In this document: positions 1 through 11,982 of the stretch, piece after piece | Layout of the letters: every line of letters begins with the position of its first letter | Numbering within the stretch: position 1 is the stretch's first letter | DNA from: Rhabdophis nuchalis | Taxonomy: Eukaryota; Chordata; Lepidosauria; Squamata; Natricidae | DNA length: 64,000 nucleotides | Direction: 5' to 3' | Assembly: GCA_039707465.1 (NCBI GenBank) | Contig: CM077645.1 | Location: forward strand, 160,973,503-161,037,502 | The notes under the pieces: generated by a model | Database searches by the model: none | Told to the model about the DNA's origin: nothing | Seen by the model: the letters and a program-made list of their open reading frames with translations, nothing else | Made by a program: the position numbers and the translations under genes

Positions 1-130
1 GGGCTTTTTTAAACATCTTTTTTAAAGCAAACTAAAGCTTCTATCATTAGAAGTGTACAAATGAAGAACAAAACATTCCCGGTTCTTATAATAAAACAAG
101 TCTGGACCCAGCAGGAAAAGAGAAAAGGTT

Positions 131-255
131 AGGGCAGGGCAGGGCAGGGCAGGGCAGGGCAGGGCAGGGCAGGGCAGGGCAGGGCAGGGCAGGGCAGGGC
201 AGGGCAGGGCAGGGCAGGAAAGGAAAGGAAAGGAAAGGAAAGGAAAGGAAAGGAA
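131..255. repeat. Compound pentanucleotide microsatellite (AGGGC)17(AGGAA)8
   Basis: Seventeen perfect AGGGC units (131-215) pass without interruption into eight perfect AGGAA units (216-255). The motifs differ at two adjacent positions. The 63-residue open frame on the minus strand (proline, cysteine and phenylalanine repeats) is a by-product of the array and not a gene. The purity suggests a recent expansion. Confidence 0.97.
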
Positions 256-2978
256 TTAGCAGATATCCAATGTACAATTATTACCACAGGTCACAACATA
301 CAACATGCCATAAGATATAATACAATCAAAGTAAAATATTATAAATAAATTAATAACAGAAATATTACAGTAGATGTAAAAAAAAAGATTACAGCAAAAT
401 AAAGGACAAGGCTATAGCTAAGAAATTAACTATGTCTTTGTAAGTATGAAATTATTATATTGAAGAATGTTCCAAATGGAAATAAATAAAATTTCAGGTT
501 GCATGCTATCAAAATAATTTAATAATATTTAACAGTATTTTTTTCAACAAATAAGTCCCTAGTCTGAAAATACATATTATCCACTGTTTTCTAATTTACC
601 ACTAGGGTAATACTTCATGTTCAATATGTTAATTAAAATATATAAAACTTTTTTACTGGTATTTTAAATTGCAAGTAATTATGTAAAATAGATTCTTGTA
701 ATAACTTCTTAAAAATAGCGCAGAACAAACCAAAATGAGTATTTTAAGTGATAATTTTATAATTCTTAAAGTTCCTAAAATTATAAAGCAAAAAAAGAAT
801 TAAAATGATTTCTGATTTATTACAAAATACGTAATTAACTTCTGAACCACTTCAGTGTTTTAAATGAATTAAATTAATTACAACTGAAGTTGGCTAATTA
901 TTCGGTGGAATTAAAAATTATGCATGTATTTTTTAACAGATTGCAATTATTATAGCGGGAGGCCAAAAAAGTGAATTGTTAAAACACAAAAAGTAGTACA
1001 CAAAACATTTTTATAAAATAAGAAGTGTAGGAGGAACACTTTGAATCTCAAAATAACTATATCCCTAAAATGATTTTATTTTAAAGAACAGCAGTATATA
1101 ATTAACCAAAAATGGAAAACACTGAAAAGAGAACAAGAACACTGTAAAGAAAAAGTGTACTGTCTTTCAAAATCTTAATTATTTATTCCTGTAGCTCAAT
1201 GGACAAACTCAGAAAGGGGGGGAAAAACCTTGCTTAAAAAAATTCAGCATAACTGAACATTATTCCTTTTTTTCTAGCCTCTTCAGTGCCCAAACTGTTC
1301 TGGTTCTTAAAAGAAATTATATCAGTCCAAGTATATAGTTTAGCAATTCTGTAACTTATTATTTTCTTCACACTAAAGACCTCTGAGCCTGCTTTATAAA
1401 GATATGACATAGAAACTTTAAATTCGCTTGAAACATTTCTATTTAAGTGACTGCAGAGACCTTTAATCTGATATCCTATGAGTGAATTGGACTACAATTC
1501 CCATACTTAAAACTAAACTACAGAATTTCTAACTTCACTGCTAATAAAACATTACTACAAGGAATCAAGCCGTTTAGTCTAAAATAGCAGCAGTTGGTAA
1601 TTTTTCATGGCAAATGGAAACCCAGGGATTTGGAAAAATAGCTACTGTGGCAAATGTTCCATTTATCCATACACAAAATTATGAGATTGTTCTCCAGCAT
1701 CCAGTTAAATTTTCAGGTCTGTTTGTTTGTAACATTTAATGGGATGGCATTGGAAAGCAAGGGCAACAGTTTACAAACCAAGATAATGAAAAAGAACTAA
1801 CTTACAAATGCAAGGCCTCGTGCCTCCCATGGGAATAAAACGTGGCTGCTTTCGAGCCACCACACTTTCTAACTACACTTACCAAAACTTCCTAGGTTGC
1901 CTGGTAAGGCAGGGAGGGTCATATCCACACCCTCTTTTCTACCTCCCTCTGGCCACAATATCTAATCACTGATAGCAAGGCAATTAGCTGTTTTAGATCA
2001 GAAGATGTAATTTGAAAATTTAACTGTCTTGGATAGCAAGGGATGCTTGCTGGTGAAACAGAGCTAGCTGGGAAGTGTTGACAGGTGATAGGTAAGAACT
2101 CTTCTTCCCTGGGGAAAGAGGGCCCTTAAGGACATGCTGGGATGGGTATGGGGCAGCAGTTTTCTTCATGGTCCACAGTTCCATTTGTTTCCTCTTCCCC
2201 CCAGCAAACAAAAATTCCACAGGAGGGGGGGAGGGGAGGAGAAAGAGGAAGGATTTCCAATGCTCCCTGCCAGCTTCCCACAACAAAGTCAATGGAAAGG
2301 CAGTAGGAAGTCACTCCTGCTCCCACCACTGTGCCCAATCAGCTGGAGGCAAGTCTTGATGGATATCAGACAAACGGCTGCTTTGAAACAGAAGCTGAAA
2401 TTTGAAATCCTTTCCTCTCACAAAAGTACCAGGAAGTTCCATGGGTCAGTTAAAAAGGCGGATAAGTGATTTCTAAGATCTTTGTCGGATCCCGGCAAGC
2501 AGCATTAATGGGGAAGCCAGCAGGAACTTGGAAGTCAGACTACTCCCACTATTTTTTAACCTACCCATGATAATTCTGTTTCTCTGTTTAGGTAAGAAAA
2601 TATTTCTAAAAGGATGACTCAACAGATCATAGATCTAGTGTCTTCTAGCATTCTGTAGGCCCTATCCTACCTCTTAAGATTCTGTCTACAACCTTAGCCT
2701 TACAATACTTGTATCCTTTTAATACAGAGCTAGACACACTCCTTCCCAAATAATGAGATACAGCCATTCATCACTTTTCAGTTTTAAAAATTTCTATGGA
2801 GCCTGGAATCATTCTTGGAAACTATAACAATTGCCATATACTAGTATGCTGCCATTTCATAACATCAAAATAATCTAATAGCAAGAAAAGGCCTGTAGAG
2901 AAGGGATACTAATAGTAGCAATGGAAGTGTCTATAAGCACTGATTTCCACAAGCAATTTACCTCTCCATGTTCTAAAT
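256..2978. other. Unannotated AT-rich single-copy-like sequence
   Basis: I see no coding region, complete transposon or long array here. The stretch at 2020-2470 is richer in GC and holds overlapping frames of 70-111 codons on both strands. None has a recognisable domain, and the ones in GGA-rich sequence are compositional. Older repeat relics may be present but are too diverged to name. Confidence 0.6.
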
Positions 2979-3105
2979 CACGGCTGTCAAACTTGCCACA
3001 TCACATTGCCATCGCGTGACATAGCACAATGTTTTTTCCCTTTGCGGAGCTGGGATGGGTGTGGCCTGCATGTGATGCATCTGGCCCATGAGTTTGACAC
3101 CCCTG
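2979..3105. mobile_element. Non-autonomous hAT-like element, 127 bp, perfect 8-bp TSD
   Basis: The ends are near-inverted: CACGGCTGTCAAACTTG on the left and GTTTGACACCCCTG on the right. The element is flanked by a perfect direct repeat TTCTAAAT at 2971-2978 and 3106-3113. An 8-bp duplication with CAGGG-type ends is the signature of hAT transposition. It has no coding capacity. Related ends occur at 14343-14474 and 56477-56659. Confidence 0.85.
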
Positions 3106-3397
3106 TTCTAAATGATCAACATCCCTATTTGACCTTTAGAAAATTATTTTAAAGTGGGGGAAATTAATGCACATACATGCAAAATAGAAATGGGCGCTGT
3201 TTTTGAATTCTTGCTCAGATGTCTAGGAAAAAGCATTTTAATTGTACTTACTATCTCTAAAAAGAAATTCAGACATCTGGACTAAAATGCCAATTTATTT
3301 ATTTCTGTCAATGGGTTATCATTTTAAATATTCTTAATTTAAGGAAGAAAAGAATAACTGATGATCAATTTCACTAATACTTTCAAGCTTAAAATTC

Positions 3398-3450
3398 GTG
3401 TGTGTGTGTGTGTATACATCCATACATCCATACATAGATACATCTATATC
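3398..3450. repeat. TG dinucleotide and ATCC-type microsatellite
   Basis: A short GT run passes into TACATCCA units. The frames crossing it are low-complexity and not genes. Confidence 0.85.
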
Positions 3451-3919
3451 AGAAGAGCAGTTGAGATACATTTGGCTATTTACACAATTTCTCCAGAGCA
3501 AAGGGAACAGCTGAATGAAAACAACTCTATCTTGCATACCTCCATGTGCAAACACATTTTTAAAAGCTTTTCTAACATTGTAAAATAAGGGAAAGGTAGA
3601 ATTAATGGCTATTCTTCTATATGGTTTGGGACTGGGTTATCTGTAGCACCATCTTTTTCCAAAAGTTTCTATCCATCCAATTCGATACAACAGATAGAAA
3701 ATGCTAAGGATCTCATTAGCCAAAGCGTGTTGACGAGCAGGAAGTAAAGACTCTCTGTTATAGACTCTGCTTTGTAGAATATTTTCACCTTGGAAATTGA
3801 ATGACCACAACCCTATCGGCCTTTGTATGGTTTTAAAAACATGGCTGTGTACCCAGGCCTACAGCTTGGAATGACTTAAGGCCTCATTTCTTGGCATTAC
3901 TGTTAGTTGATTAACTATC

Positions 3920-4036
3920 TTGGCTGCTGTGTTATTTATTTTTGGACACTTTTACTGCTTTGTTTTAACTATTTTATAGTTTTAGACTTATAAGCCACAT
4001 AGACTAACTTGGCTAAGATGAGTGGCTATAAAGTTA
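3920..4036 (+). mobile_element. Probable LINE 3' end feeding a tetranucleotide array
   Basis: The stretch ending ATAAGCCACATAG, TTGGCTAAGATGAG, TGGCTATAAAG has the layout of L2/CR1-group LINE 3' ends in reptiles, in which a 'GGGCGGCTATAAAT'-like box precedes a simple repeat. It is directly followed by the GGAT array. The clade is an inference and the 5' limit is uncertain. Confidence 0.45.
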
Positions 4037-4099
4037 ATGGATGGATGGATGGATGGATGGATGGATGGATGGATGGATGGATGGATGGATGGATGGATG
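4037..4099. repeat. (ATGG)n microsatellite, about 15 units
   Basis: Sixty-three bases of perfect ATGG repeat, directly attached to a LINE-like 3' end. It probably grew from the LINE tail. Confidence 0.97.
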
Positions 4100-4803
4100 T
4101 CAATGTCTAAGGATGAGTCCTTCAGAAACAGAATCTAATCCTAGTAAGCATTGTGGAGAGTGAAAACCAAATCTTTTTTCTAATGGATTATTACCAACTG
4201 AGAAATGCACTCTTTTTGTTGTTTGTTTATTAGCCAGAGAAGTACAAATGTCTGGGCATTTGAAACCAAGTTGCTACTCTTTAATAGCAATCCTATGTTA
4301 AATTAAACAGCAATGGAACTTGTATGGAAGTTCTGTGGAACTTAGTGGGCATTACTTGCAAGCAGACAGTTAAAGGACTGCACTGACAGCGGGCCTTTAT
4401 TACTGAGAGTTGCAAGTCTTCATTTAAACCAAATACGTCCATGTTGGGAAAACTTTTGACACAATACATCATTGCTTCTCTAATCCTAAAGGGCATTTGT
4501 ACAACAGGCAGACAGAGGAACCCATTTATTATGGCTTTTACGGACTAATAATTTTAGTCAAAGGTCAAAGTTGGCAATGGTCTCTGAAGAATAGTGCAGC
4601 AAGAAGATCAAAGTAATAGTTAAAAATCATTACATATAATCAATGCCGAGCAAGCACACCATTAAAGGGCAAGGCAAAGAAACAGCCATTACCAACAAGA
4701 AAACATAAAGTGCCAGGCAACAGGCCCTTAGATAGGAAGCCCCATGGCCCACAGATAAAGAGGATACAAGGGAAATGTACATCTAAACAACAGTATGTTG
4801 ACC

Positions 4804-5057
4804 TACTGTATTTTTTGGTGTATAAGACACATTTCCCCCTTCATCTCCAAAATGTTGGTGGAAATGTCTGTGCATCTTATACAGCAAATATTGCCAAAGA
4901 CCCACCCACCGACAGGCCCTCGCCCTTCGGCCTCTGCCTCCCAGCAATTTTCCTCCTTGCAGCAAACAGCAAACAGCCTGGTCAGTCTGATTTAGCACAA
5001 GCAGCTGATTGACGGTTGAATCTGCCTCCCAGAATACTGCCAATCAGCTGTTCCAGG
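4804..5057 (+). mobile_element. Left half of a palindromic TIR element (truncated)
   Basis: The stretch starts TACTGTATTTTTTGGTGTAT, then ATAAGACACA, matching the terminal motif of the elements at 8160, 18948 and 36562. The interior (GCATCTTATACAGC, TGCAGCAAACAGCAAACAGC, AGCAGCTGATTG) matches the left arm of the 8160-8854 element. Homology stops near 5057, where a different repeat begins, so the central part and the right arm are absent. The overlapping frames of 66-100 codons are spurious. Confidence 0.8.
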
Positions 5058-5260
5058 CTACCGCCCACTTTTGTATCTCTGTTAGTAGTAAAATTTTCTA
5101 ACCACCCACCGGTTCCACAATAATGGTGATTTATAAAGTAGGGAGGTCAATTAAATTTAAAAAAAGGAAAGTGCTTCAGTATCGGAAAAAACTCCTACCG
5201 CCCACCAGGAAAGCTGGAACGCCCACTAGTGGGCGGTAGGGACCAGGTTGACTACCACTG
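5058..5260 (-). mobile_element. Repeat fragment with CCGCCCAC boxes, probable hAT-type
   Basis: CTACCGCCCAC near 5058 is matched in inverted form by GTGGGCGGTAGGG near 5230. The right end, GTTGACTACCACTG, resembles an inverted CAGTGGT hAT terminus. The expected left terminus is missing because the element abuts the truncated TIR element at 5057. No TSD is visible. Family assignment is inference. Confidence 0.55.
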
Positions 5261-8159
5261 TTGTACATGCTAAGAATTAAAACGTTTTCCCTTTGGAGCC
5301 AAGCTTTTGCTTGTCTAAATGATCAACATTTCTTCTAGGTCATTTGGAGTTTCTTTTCACAGTTTCATTCCTGACATCCATTGGTGTTTGAAATAACTTT
5401 TGTCCACAGTTAGATATTAACAAGAATTGAGAAGCTCCCTAAAATCCATAGAGGTAGCAGGATGAATTAAATGGAGACCAAATTCCTTTCGCACTTAGAA
5501 AAGGTACTGTATCTTAGTTTTAAATCTTGAGAAAATGCCTTGTTACATGTAGTATTATCAAAAGCCATGGACATCTGTGATAAGAGGAATCAAGTCAGAT
5601 CCAAAATTATAAAGAAAGAAAAGGGGGGGGGGGGGGACCCAGTAATTTCTTCATGTACAGCATACTCATCCCTTTCAGCAAATACTCAAGGTAACATACA
5701 AATAACAGGAAAAACAATATATAATCGAATAGCAACCTAATAAAAGGGATATTTAAATGAACAAATCATTAAATAAATTAATGGATGGCATTACATTCCT
5801 TACCCTGAAATACTTACAAGTTCCTTAACTTCAAGAACATATCCATGAAAACTACAGGACTCAGCCATGAAAGATGCAATAACTATCTTTCCCCACTCAG
5901 AAACATATCATGGTAATGCAGCAATATTTTCTGTAACAGAACACTAGTAATAATAGTGCTAATGCTAATGTAAATTTGAAAATTCTGACTAACCTCTCAC
6001 TTTCTTTTTTCTGTTAAATCCCATTCTACGTGTTTCCCATTTCCCATATTTGCAATAATTCATGGACTAAAATTGATAAGCATCCTGTGTTTATTAAACT
6101 GCATCACTACATTCTCTGGGGAAAAAGCGGAGGGGGGGGGAGAGGGGCTGTTTTTAGTTTTTGGAAAGATTTAACTACCCAATGAGACAAGGCGAGTGCC
6201 ACAGATTCTAGCCCAGTGCCAGTAATCTTTGTGGCTACACAAAACTCACATACAAAAAAGCCAATATTAAAAATCTAACTTTTATTTTCAGCAGACACTT
6301 TGTCTTCAGAACAAACATCTTGATGGGCTTTGTCTGATTTTCCTCACAGGAAGATCTACAACTGGATCCTGACAGCCACATAATGTGGGCCCCTATAATA
6401 GTGTCTTGATCCCAGTGGCATGTGGAATGACCAACTTGTAGCTAGAGTAACAGACATAACACTTGTTACACTTTCCATAGGAAGATATAAATGCAAATCC
6501 AGAATTTGATGACACACTGTCTCTTCCGTATACTATTTTGGTGGAATGCCATATAATCAACCACTTTTTTTCCTCCTGTGCCAAAACATGCCGCTTAACC
6601 TCATGAAAAGGCACTTCAAAACACTGTTTGATGGCTCAAGAAATTGCATTCCTTCTTCAAGGTGCTGCAAATTATCCAATAAACACAAACTGATTTCCAT
6701 AAGAAGTGCCGGAATACTTTGTGTATATTCTTAAAAGTCCTTGATTTTGAAATAGTTGAAAGTACTGTGTCAGAACAAAGTGAGAAAGATATCATTAGCC
6801 TTCAAATCTGACAAATAAGAGAGACATAAACAAGTGTCAAGATAATTAAAATGGCATTGTTCACTTTTTAGAAGAAAAAGAATGAACCGTACAAGAAATA
6901 TTAAGCTAACAAAGCAAGAGCAAATATGAGGGGGGGGAAATGACAGTTATCTGCAAAATTCATAAATGTGTCTTTTGTATAACTATAATGATCATATTTT
7001 ATGCTGTCATTTTACATTTAATTGCTCACCCTGGTACTTTTCTTCATAGAAGCCATCAGTACCCCACAGAGCCAGATGCTGAATTGCAAAAAAACATACT
7101 GTGACCACAGACTTATAGGAAACTAACTTTGCTGAGCTGTGGTGTATGACAAGTTAATTTTTGCAATTACACATTCCCAAGAATAAATGAAACCGCAGGC
7201 CATTACTATTCTGTATCATTAAAAAAGGAGGGGGGAAGTCTCTATCATAATGCCCTGAACTCAGTTTTCTATTATTTTGACACATGAAAGCAACTTTCAA
7301 GCTTTATTTCTGCAATATGACCTAGTAAAATAAGCATTGCCTTGGTTGAAATGCATAAACATCTCAAAATTGTGAAAAAACCATGAAAAAGTGCAATCTA
7401 TGGTTAATGTGCAATGCCAAGCTATCACATGATTAGGAGAAGATATGTTCAATGCTGCATGAGAAGTATCTCACTCACAGTTATTTGTTAAGCTATATTA
7501 TATCCCATATAAAGTATTAAATAGATAAGGTTGTTCAGCTGTCACGCAGCCTGAGTCTATTCCCTGCTCATTCATCTAGCCGCTAAACGTAAAATATACC
7601 AAAAATCTAAACATCTGCAGTGTCCATCACTGTCAGATCTACCGGGCAATCAAACAGCAGGAGAGCACCCATCATTATGGAACATGGTCTGTACATTGTC
7701 AGCAGCTATGCATACATCACATGAAATAAAACTATGAGCAGACTAGCCATTTTTTAAAATAATAGTCTAAAACAACTTACGCATAAACTAGAAACCTTTT
7801 CAATCACTTCACAGCTGCTTTTCCTGCCTGTCTCCAGAATGCTTCCTTCACCATTAAGGAAGGCTAGACTAAATAATTACAAGGAGGCAACTAATTCTCC
7901 TCAGATATATCAACCTTGTTAAATCTCAGTAACACTGCAAGAACTATTTTCTTCTTGTGGAAATTTGGTGCTGCTGCTGCTGCTGCATGTTCCAACCACT
8001 CCAAAAATTGTTATTACAATCTATCTTCAGTTGTTCCTGAGAAAAGCAAAGTCTGAAGAATATTTCTCCTTTATTTGAGGAATGTAATTTGGAGTTGGCT
8101 TGTTTCAATAGGTCTACCGTAATAGATGTTAAATATGTAAGTCCTATTACAGGTTAAAT
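5261..8159. other. Unannotated, largely single-copy-like sequence
   Basis: I see no gene. It contains a G14 run (5623-5636), shorter G runs near 6131 and 6931, and six CTG units (7970-7986). The stretch 7540-7740 is of mixed composition without repeat character and could be conserved noncoding DNA, but that cannot be judged without an alignment. Confidence 0.55.
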
Positions 8160-8854
8160 TACCTTTTTTAAAAAATGTATGACACACTCCCCCCCCCCAA
8201 GAGAAGGTGGAAATGACTGTGCATCTTATACAGCGAATGTTGTTGAAGCCCCACCCATCCGCCTGCCCCCACCCTTCAGCCTCTGCCTCCTTGCAGCAAA
8301 CAGCAAACAGCCTGGTCAGCTTTAGCACAGCCTGATTTAGTACAAGCAGCTGATTGGTGGTTGGATATGTCTTCCGGAATACCAGCTATCAGCTCTTTCA
8401 GGCTGCGGGGTCCACCATTACCGCCCATCACCACTGCCACCTATTGCTGCCTCTGCACGTCCCAGTTTTGGCTTCCACACATCTCCACCGCTGCCTATCC
8501 CTGCTGCCTGGAACGGACCAAAAATGGGACATGCAAAGGCCAAAAACAGGGGGCATGGAGGCCAAAGATGGGACATACAAAGGCCAAAAATGGGGCATGC
8601 GAAGGCAGTGATAGGCGGCAGCAGCAATGGGTGGCGACTGGTGGTGGCGAACCCCGCAGCCTTGAACAGCTGATAAGCAGTATTCCGGGAGGCCCATCCA
8701 ACCGCCAATCAGCTGCTCATGCTAAATCAGGCTGTACTGAAGCTGTCCAAGCTGTTTGCTGCAAGGAGGCAAATTGCTAGGAGGCAGAGCAGTTTTTTTT
8801 TCTTGTTTTCCTTCCCAAAAGCTAGGTGCATCTTATAGTCCGAAAATGACAGTA
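8160..8854. mobile_element. Palindromic non-autonomous TIR element, about 695 bp
   Basis: The right end reads inward from TA as TACTGTCATTTTCGGACTAT then AAGATGCACC. The left end, TACCTTTTTTAAAAAATGTA then TGACACACT, is a degraded copy. Long imperfect inverted arms occupy about 8283-8412 and 8645-8775, sharing GCAGCAAACAG, CCTGATTTAG, GCAGCTGATTGG and GGCTGCGGGGT. The inverted symmetry continues into the centre. Near 8518-8605 lie about four tandem 22-bp units containing GGCCAAAAATGGG. Frames of 68-139 codons inside are by-products of the palindrome. TA-flanked ends suggest a Tc1/mariner-type element, but this is inference. Confidence 0.8.
8518..8605 (+). repeat. Internal minisatellite, four units of about 22 bp
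   Basis: Units resemble CCAAAAATGGGACATGCAAA plus GG, with a few substitutions each. They lie at the centre of the palindromic TIR element and account for the repeated glycine/lysine or proline/histidine motifs in the overlapping frames. Confidence 0.8.
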
Positions 8855-8868
8855 CATATTTTTGTGGT

Positions 8869-9075
8869 GCCTTTGACTCCCAGTAATGACATAGATACAT
8901 CCCTCAGTTTTGTTGATAAAATTTTGAGAGTGGTTTCACAATGCCTCCTTCCTAAGGCTGAGAAGAGTGACTGAACCAAAGTTACCCAGCTGGTTTTGTG
9001 CCATGGCAGGACTAGAATTCTTGATCTCCCAGTTTCTAGTCTGATGTCTTAACCACTGCACCAAACTGGTTCTCA
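8869..9075 (-). mobile_element. tRNA-derived SINE, minus strand
   Basis: On the minus strand it starts GAACCAGTTTGGTGCAGTGG, then TTAAGACATCAGACT, an A-box-like tRNA segment. A B-box-like GAATTCTAGTCC, CCAGCTGGGTAACTTTGGTT and CAGTCACTCTTCTCAGCC follow. That last stretch resembles the core of MIR/CORE-type SINEs. Other copies lie at 54562-54974 (split) and 42592-42951 (plus strand). No tRNA function is expected. Confidence 0.75.
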
Positions 9076-10266
9076 TTATATGAATAATGCCTGTAAACTA
9101 TTTTACTTAATTCAAATAATATTTGCATAAACTAGTTTGATTCATGATGGATAATTTAAGGTAATGTTATTGCGAATTACAATATCTAGGAAATTGTTGG
9201 GTACATTTTCCTAAATGGCCATAATTAAACTATTAATAAACTCTTCACTGCTGAACTTTCAGGATATACTTCAGTGAATGTAGAATATGTTCTGTTTTTT
9301 TAATTTTTTTTCCAGAAACCATATTTCTGTTTATTGTGCTACTTCTCCATATTTGACTCTTTAAAAATTTCCTATTTAAATTACCTTGTCACCTATCCAC
9401 CTATTTTCATTTATCATCTGCTTCTCTTTTTTACACAGTAGGCAGACATTAAACAAATATATAACTATAACTAAAAACAATATTCGGTTTCATTTGCCCG
9501 GCTTTTGAATAAACAAGGAAACTTGTTTCTTATTGAAATCAGCGTGTTGGAAACAACTATCATGCATATCATTTTAGCATGCCAACCTGTTTTTTCCTTT
9601 TACTAACAATATCATTTGAAAGAGGATAGAATTTTAGATTTAGAAACTGATACTTTGTACAGGTAGCATATAGATCTATAAAAAGGTTTAATTTGCTGAA
9701 AATATTTTGCTGTACAATGCTACTACAAAGAACAACAAGAACGTGTAGGGAAAACATCCGTGATACTTGTTATAAGACAGAAGTATTGCAAAAACCAATT
9801 ATATCTTTTCATTCTCTTTTGCTTAATTAAAGCAAAAAGCATCACTATCTTTCTCAGCAGTAATCATGTGGAAGCTGTATAGCACAGATACAGTAATTAA
9901 CTTAACCTTATCACTTAACTGTATTGGGTCATTGCAGTGAGGCACAGTATCAAAGCTTGAAATCAATGCTGTAATGCTAACATCTGAGGTAGTTCAAAGA
10001 TTGAATAATGCCATCTGTGAATGGACAGTCTTTGTTCCTGCTTAGCTATCCTGAATATATGTTCCTGTTCATAACTTTAATATATCAGCTTAACCATTTA
10101 ATCATTGTACATTAATACATTATCAATACTGGAAACATGTAGGTACAAAATTACTTGTCAAGAAAATCAGATATTAGTGATTTTCTTTGCATAAATGCAA
10201 TACACTGCAGATTTTGTCTTAATTATATACTTAGCAGAATATATATGATGACATAATATACATACA

Positions 10267-10297
<31 letters not shown>

Positions 10298-11462
10298 ATG
10301 ACTAACAATGTTAAACAATAAAAATGTAATTTTTTAAAATAAAATTCTATACCAGTTCAACACATCCATATTCTATTTAGTATGTCTTGAAAAAGATAAT
10401 AATTTCTAAGTCTAAATATGTGTGTATATATATTTACACTCTAAAACATTTACCTGAAATTGTTATAGGAGTGCAGCCCCAATATAATTATACTTTCTGT
10501 TCCAGTTCTACACTTAATTGGTAGAGTTAACAAGATGCTAAATATTTCATAGGGCACAGTAGTCCTGATTTCAGATTATTTGCATTTATCCTAGGAGTTA
10601 TTTCCAGGTTGTCATAAATGCTTTTTGCTCGTTTAATTCTTTGGTGTTATAATTAAAAATAAATAAATCTGTAGCTCTGTTGCCAGAGACAGTTTTCTGA
10701 GATCCTTCACTTTCACCAAGTCAGACACTAAATCATAAGGGACAATAATCAGCAAATTCTCTCCGACAGGCCCTAAGCCTGCTGAGGTAATGCAGCTGAC
10801 AAACTTTGATGCGCCATGCCCGTGCACATTATGTTCATGTAGTGTGTACATCTGGGCACCCTTTATGGCAATGCCGCAAACAGCCAATCATTTATTCCAC
10901 TCTAATTAGCACACATGTAAATCCTCACCAATCAAGCCATTCACAAGGTTACTGTTGTGGCAGCCATATAACAAAGCTGGCAGGACAGATGAAGAAAGTG
11001 CAAGATGAAACTATTGGGTTTGATTTGAACCTGCCATCACTCCCCAGCAGGCCCTCCCAGTCCTGACTGTCACCAGCTCTCCCTTTCAAAACTCATAAAA
11101 ACCCACTGAAGAAAAAGGTCATCGGGCAGGAACTGACTGGTTGTTTCCATTCTTTTTAAGGTTTAGGAGCACTTCTGGGGCACCAACCCCCTTTCAGTTA
11201 ACAACACCCTAGTTGTTGCAAGCAAATCAAGCACAGCTTTCAATGGCATGCATACACATCAAACTAAAGAATCACTATCCAGCTCAGAATTACAAACCTT
11301 TAGATTTCAACTGAATTTTTCTATCACACACCAGCCGTTTTCCCCTCTTTTTCTATAGTCATAACATCCTCTGTACAAATGCTCCATTTTTTAAAAAAAA
11401 ATTGGGCTGAAACCTGGAAGCAAAACTATTCAATACAAACAACAGGATTTTTTAAAATTTAT

Positions 11463-11464
<2 letters not shown>
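9076..11464. other. Unannotated, mostly single-copy-like sequence
   Basis: It holds a small TC/AC array (10267-10298) and AT-rich DNA. The block 10640-11060 is more balanced in composition, and its minus strand has an 84-codon frame that looks protein-like. The frame opens only at TTG, runs into AT-rich sequence, matches no family I recognise and has no supporting splice structure. Confidence 0.5.

Positions 11465-11539
<75 letters not shown>
11465..11539. repeat. (AAT)25 microsatellite, tail of an L2-type LINE
   Basis: Seventy-five bases of perfect AAT at the 3' end of the minus-strand LINE that follows. On the LINE strand it reads ATT, as in the sibling copies at 14219 and 59763. Confidence 0.97.
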
Positions 11540-11982
11540 TTTATTTATATCCCGCTCTCTCTCCCCGAGGGGACTCGAGGCGGGGCACAGGGTATTAAAA
11601 GCAACTAAAACCAAACAGATACAGAATTAAAACCTTAAATATAAATAAATAAATAACTAAATAACTAAGTTAAAAATAGATTAAACATATGTCCCTGCGC
11701 TAAAATCCCTCATAAAATCCCTTAATCTTAACAGAGACTATCCTATCCTAGGCCGGCCAAGCAAAAAAGATGTGTCTTTAGTTTCAGACGGAAGGAGCGG
11801 AGGTCCGTAGTTGTCCTAATATCGGGGGGAAGGTCGTTCCAGAGGGCTGGGCCCGCCACAGAGAGAGCCCTTCCCCTGGGCGTCGCCCGCTGACAAAGTC
11901 TAGTGGACGGCACCCGGAGAAGTCCCTCTCTGTGGGAGCGAATCGGCCGTGAGGATGTATGGGGCAGGATCCGATCCTGCAG
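11540..11982 (-). mobile_element. L2-type LINE 3' end, minus strand, 5'-truncated
   Basis: The reverse complement matches the end of the L2-type LINE at 59331-59760 almost throughout: CTGCAGGATCGGATCCTGCC, CGATTCGCTCCCACAG, CTTCTCCGGGTGCCGTCCAC, CTCTGGAACGACCTTCCCCC and the CGAGTCCCC box before the tail. Translated, this is the ORF2 C-terminus plus the 3' UTR. The RT domain is missing. A second copy with nearly the same 5' breakpoint lies head-to-head at 13785. Confidence 0.92.

Noticed and set aside
2020..2469. Frames of 63-111 codons in a GC-rich patch
   Set aside because: Biased GGA/CCT-rich composition on both strands, with no domain and no splice context.
8361..8780. 139-codon open frame and overlapping minus-strand frames
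   Set aside because: They lie wholly inside a palindromic non-autonomous element, and repeated motifs come from its minisatellite.
10633..10887. 84-codon minus-strand frame that looks protein-like
   Set aside because: It opens at TTG, matches no family I recognise, lacks evident splice sites and runs into AT-rich DNA. A conserved noncoding block could look the same.
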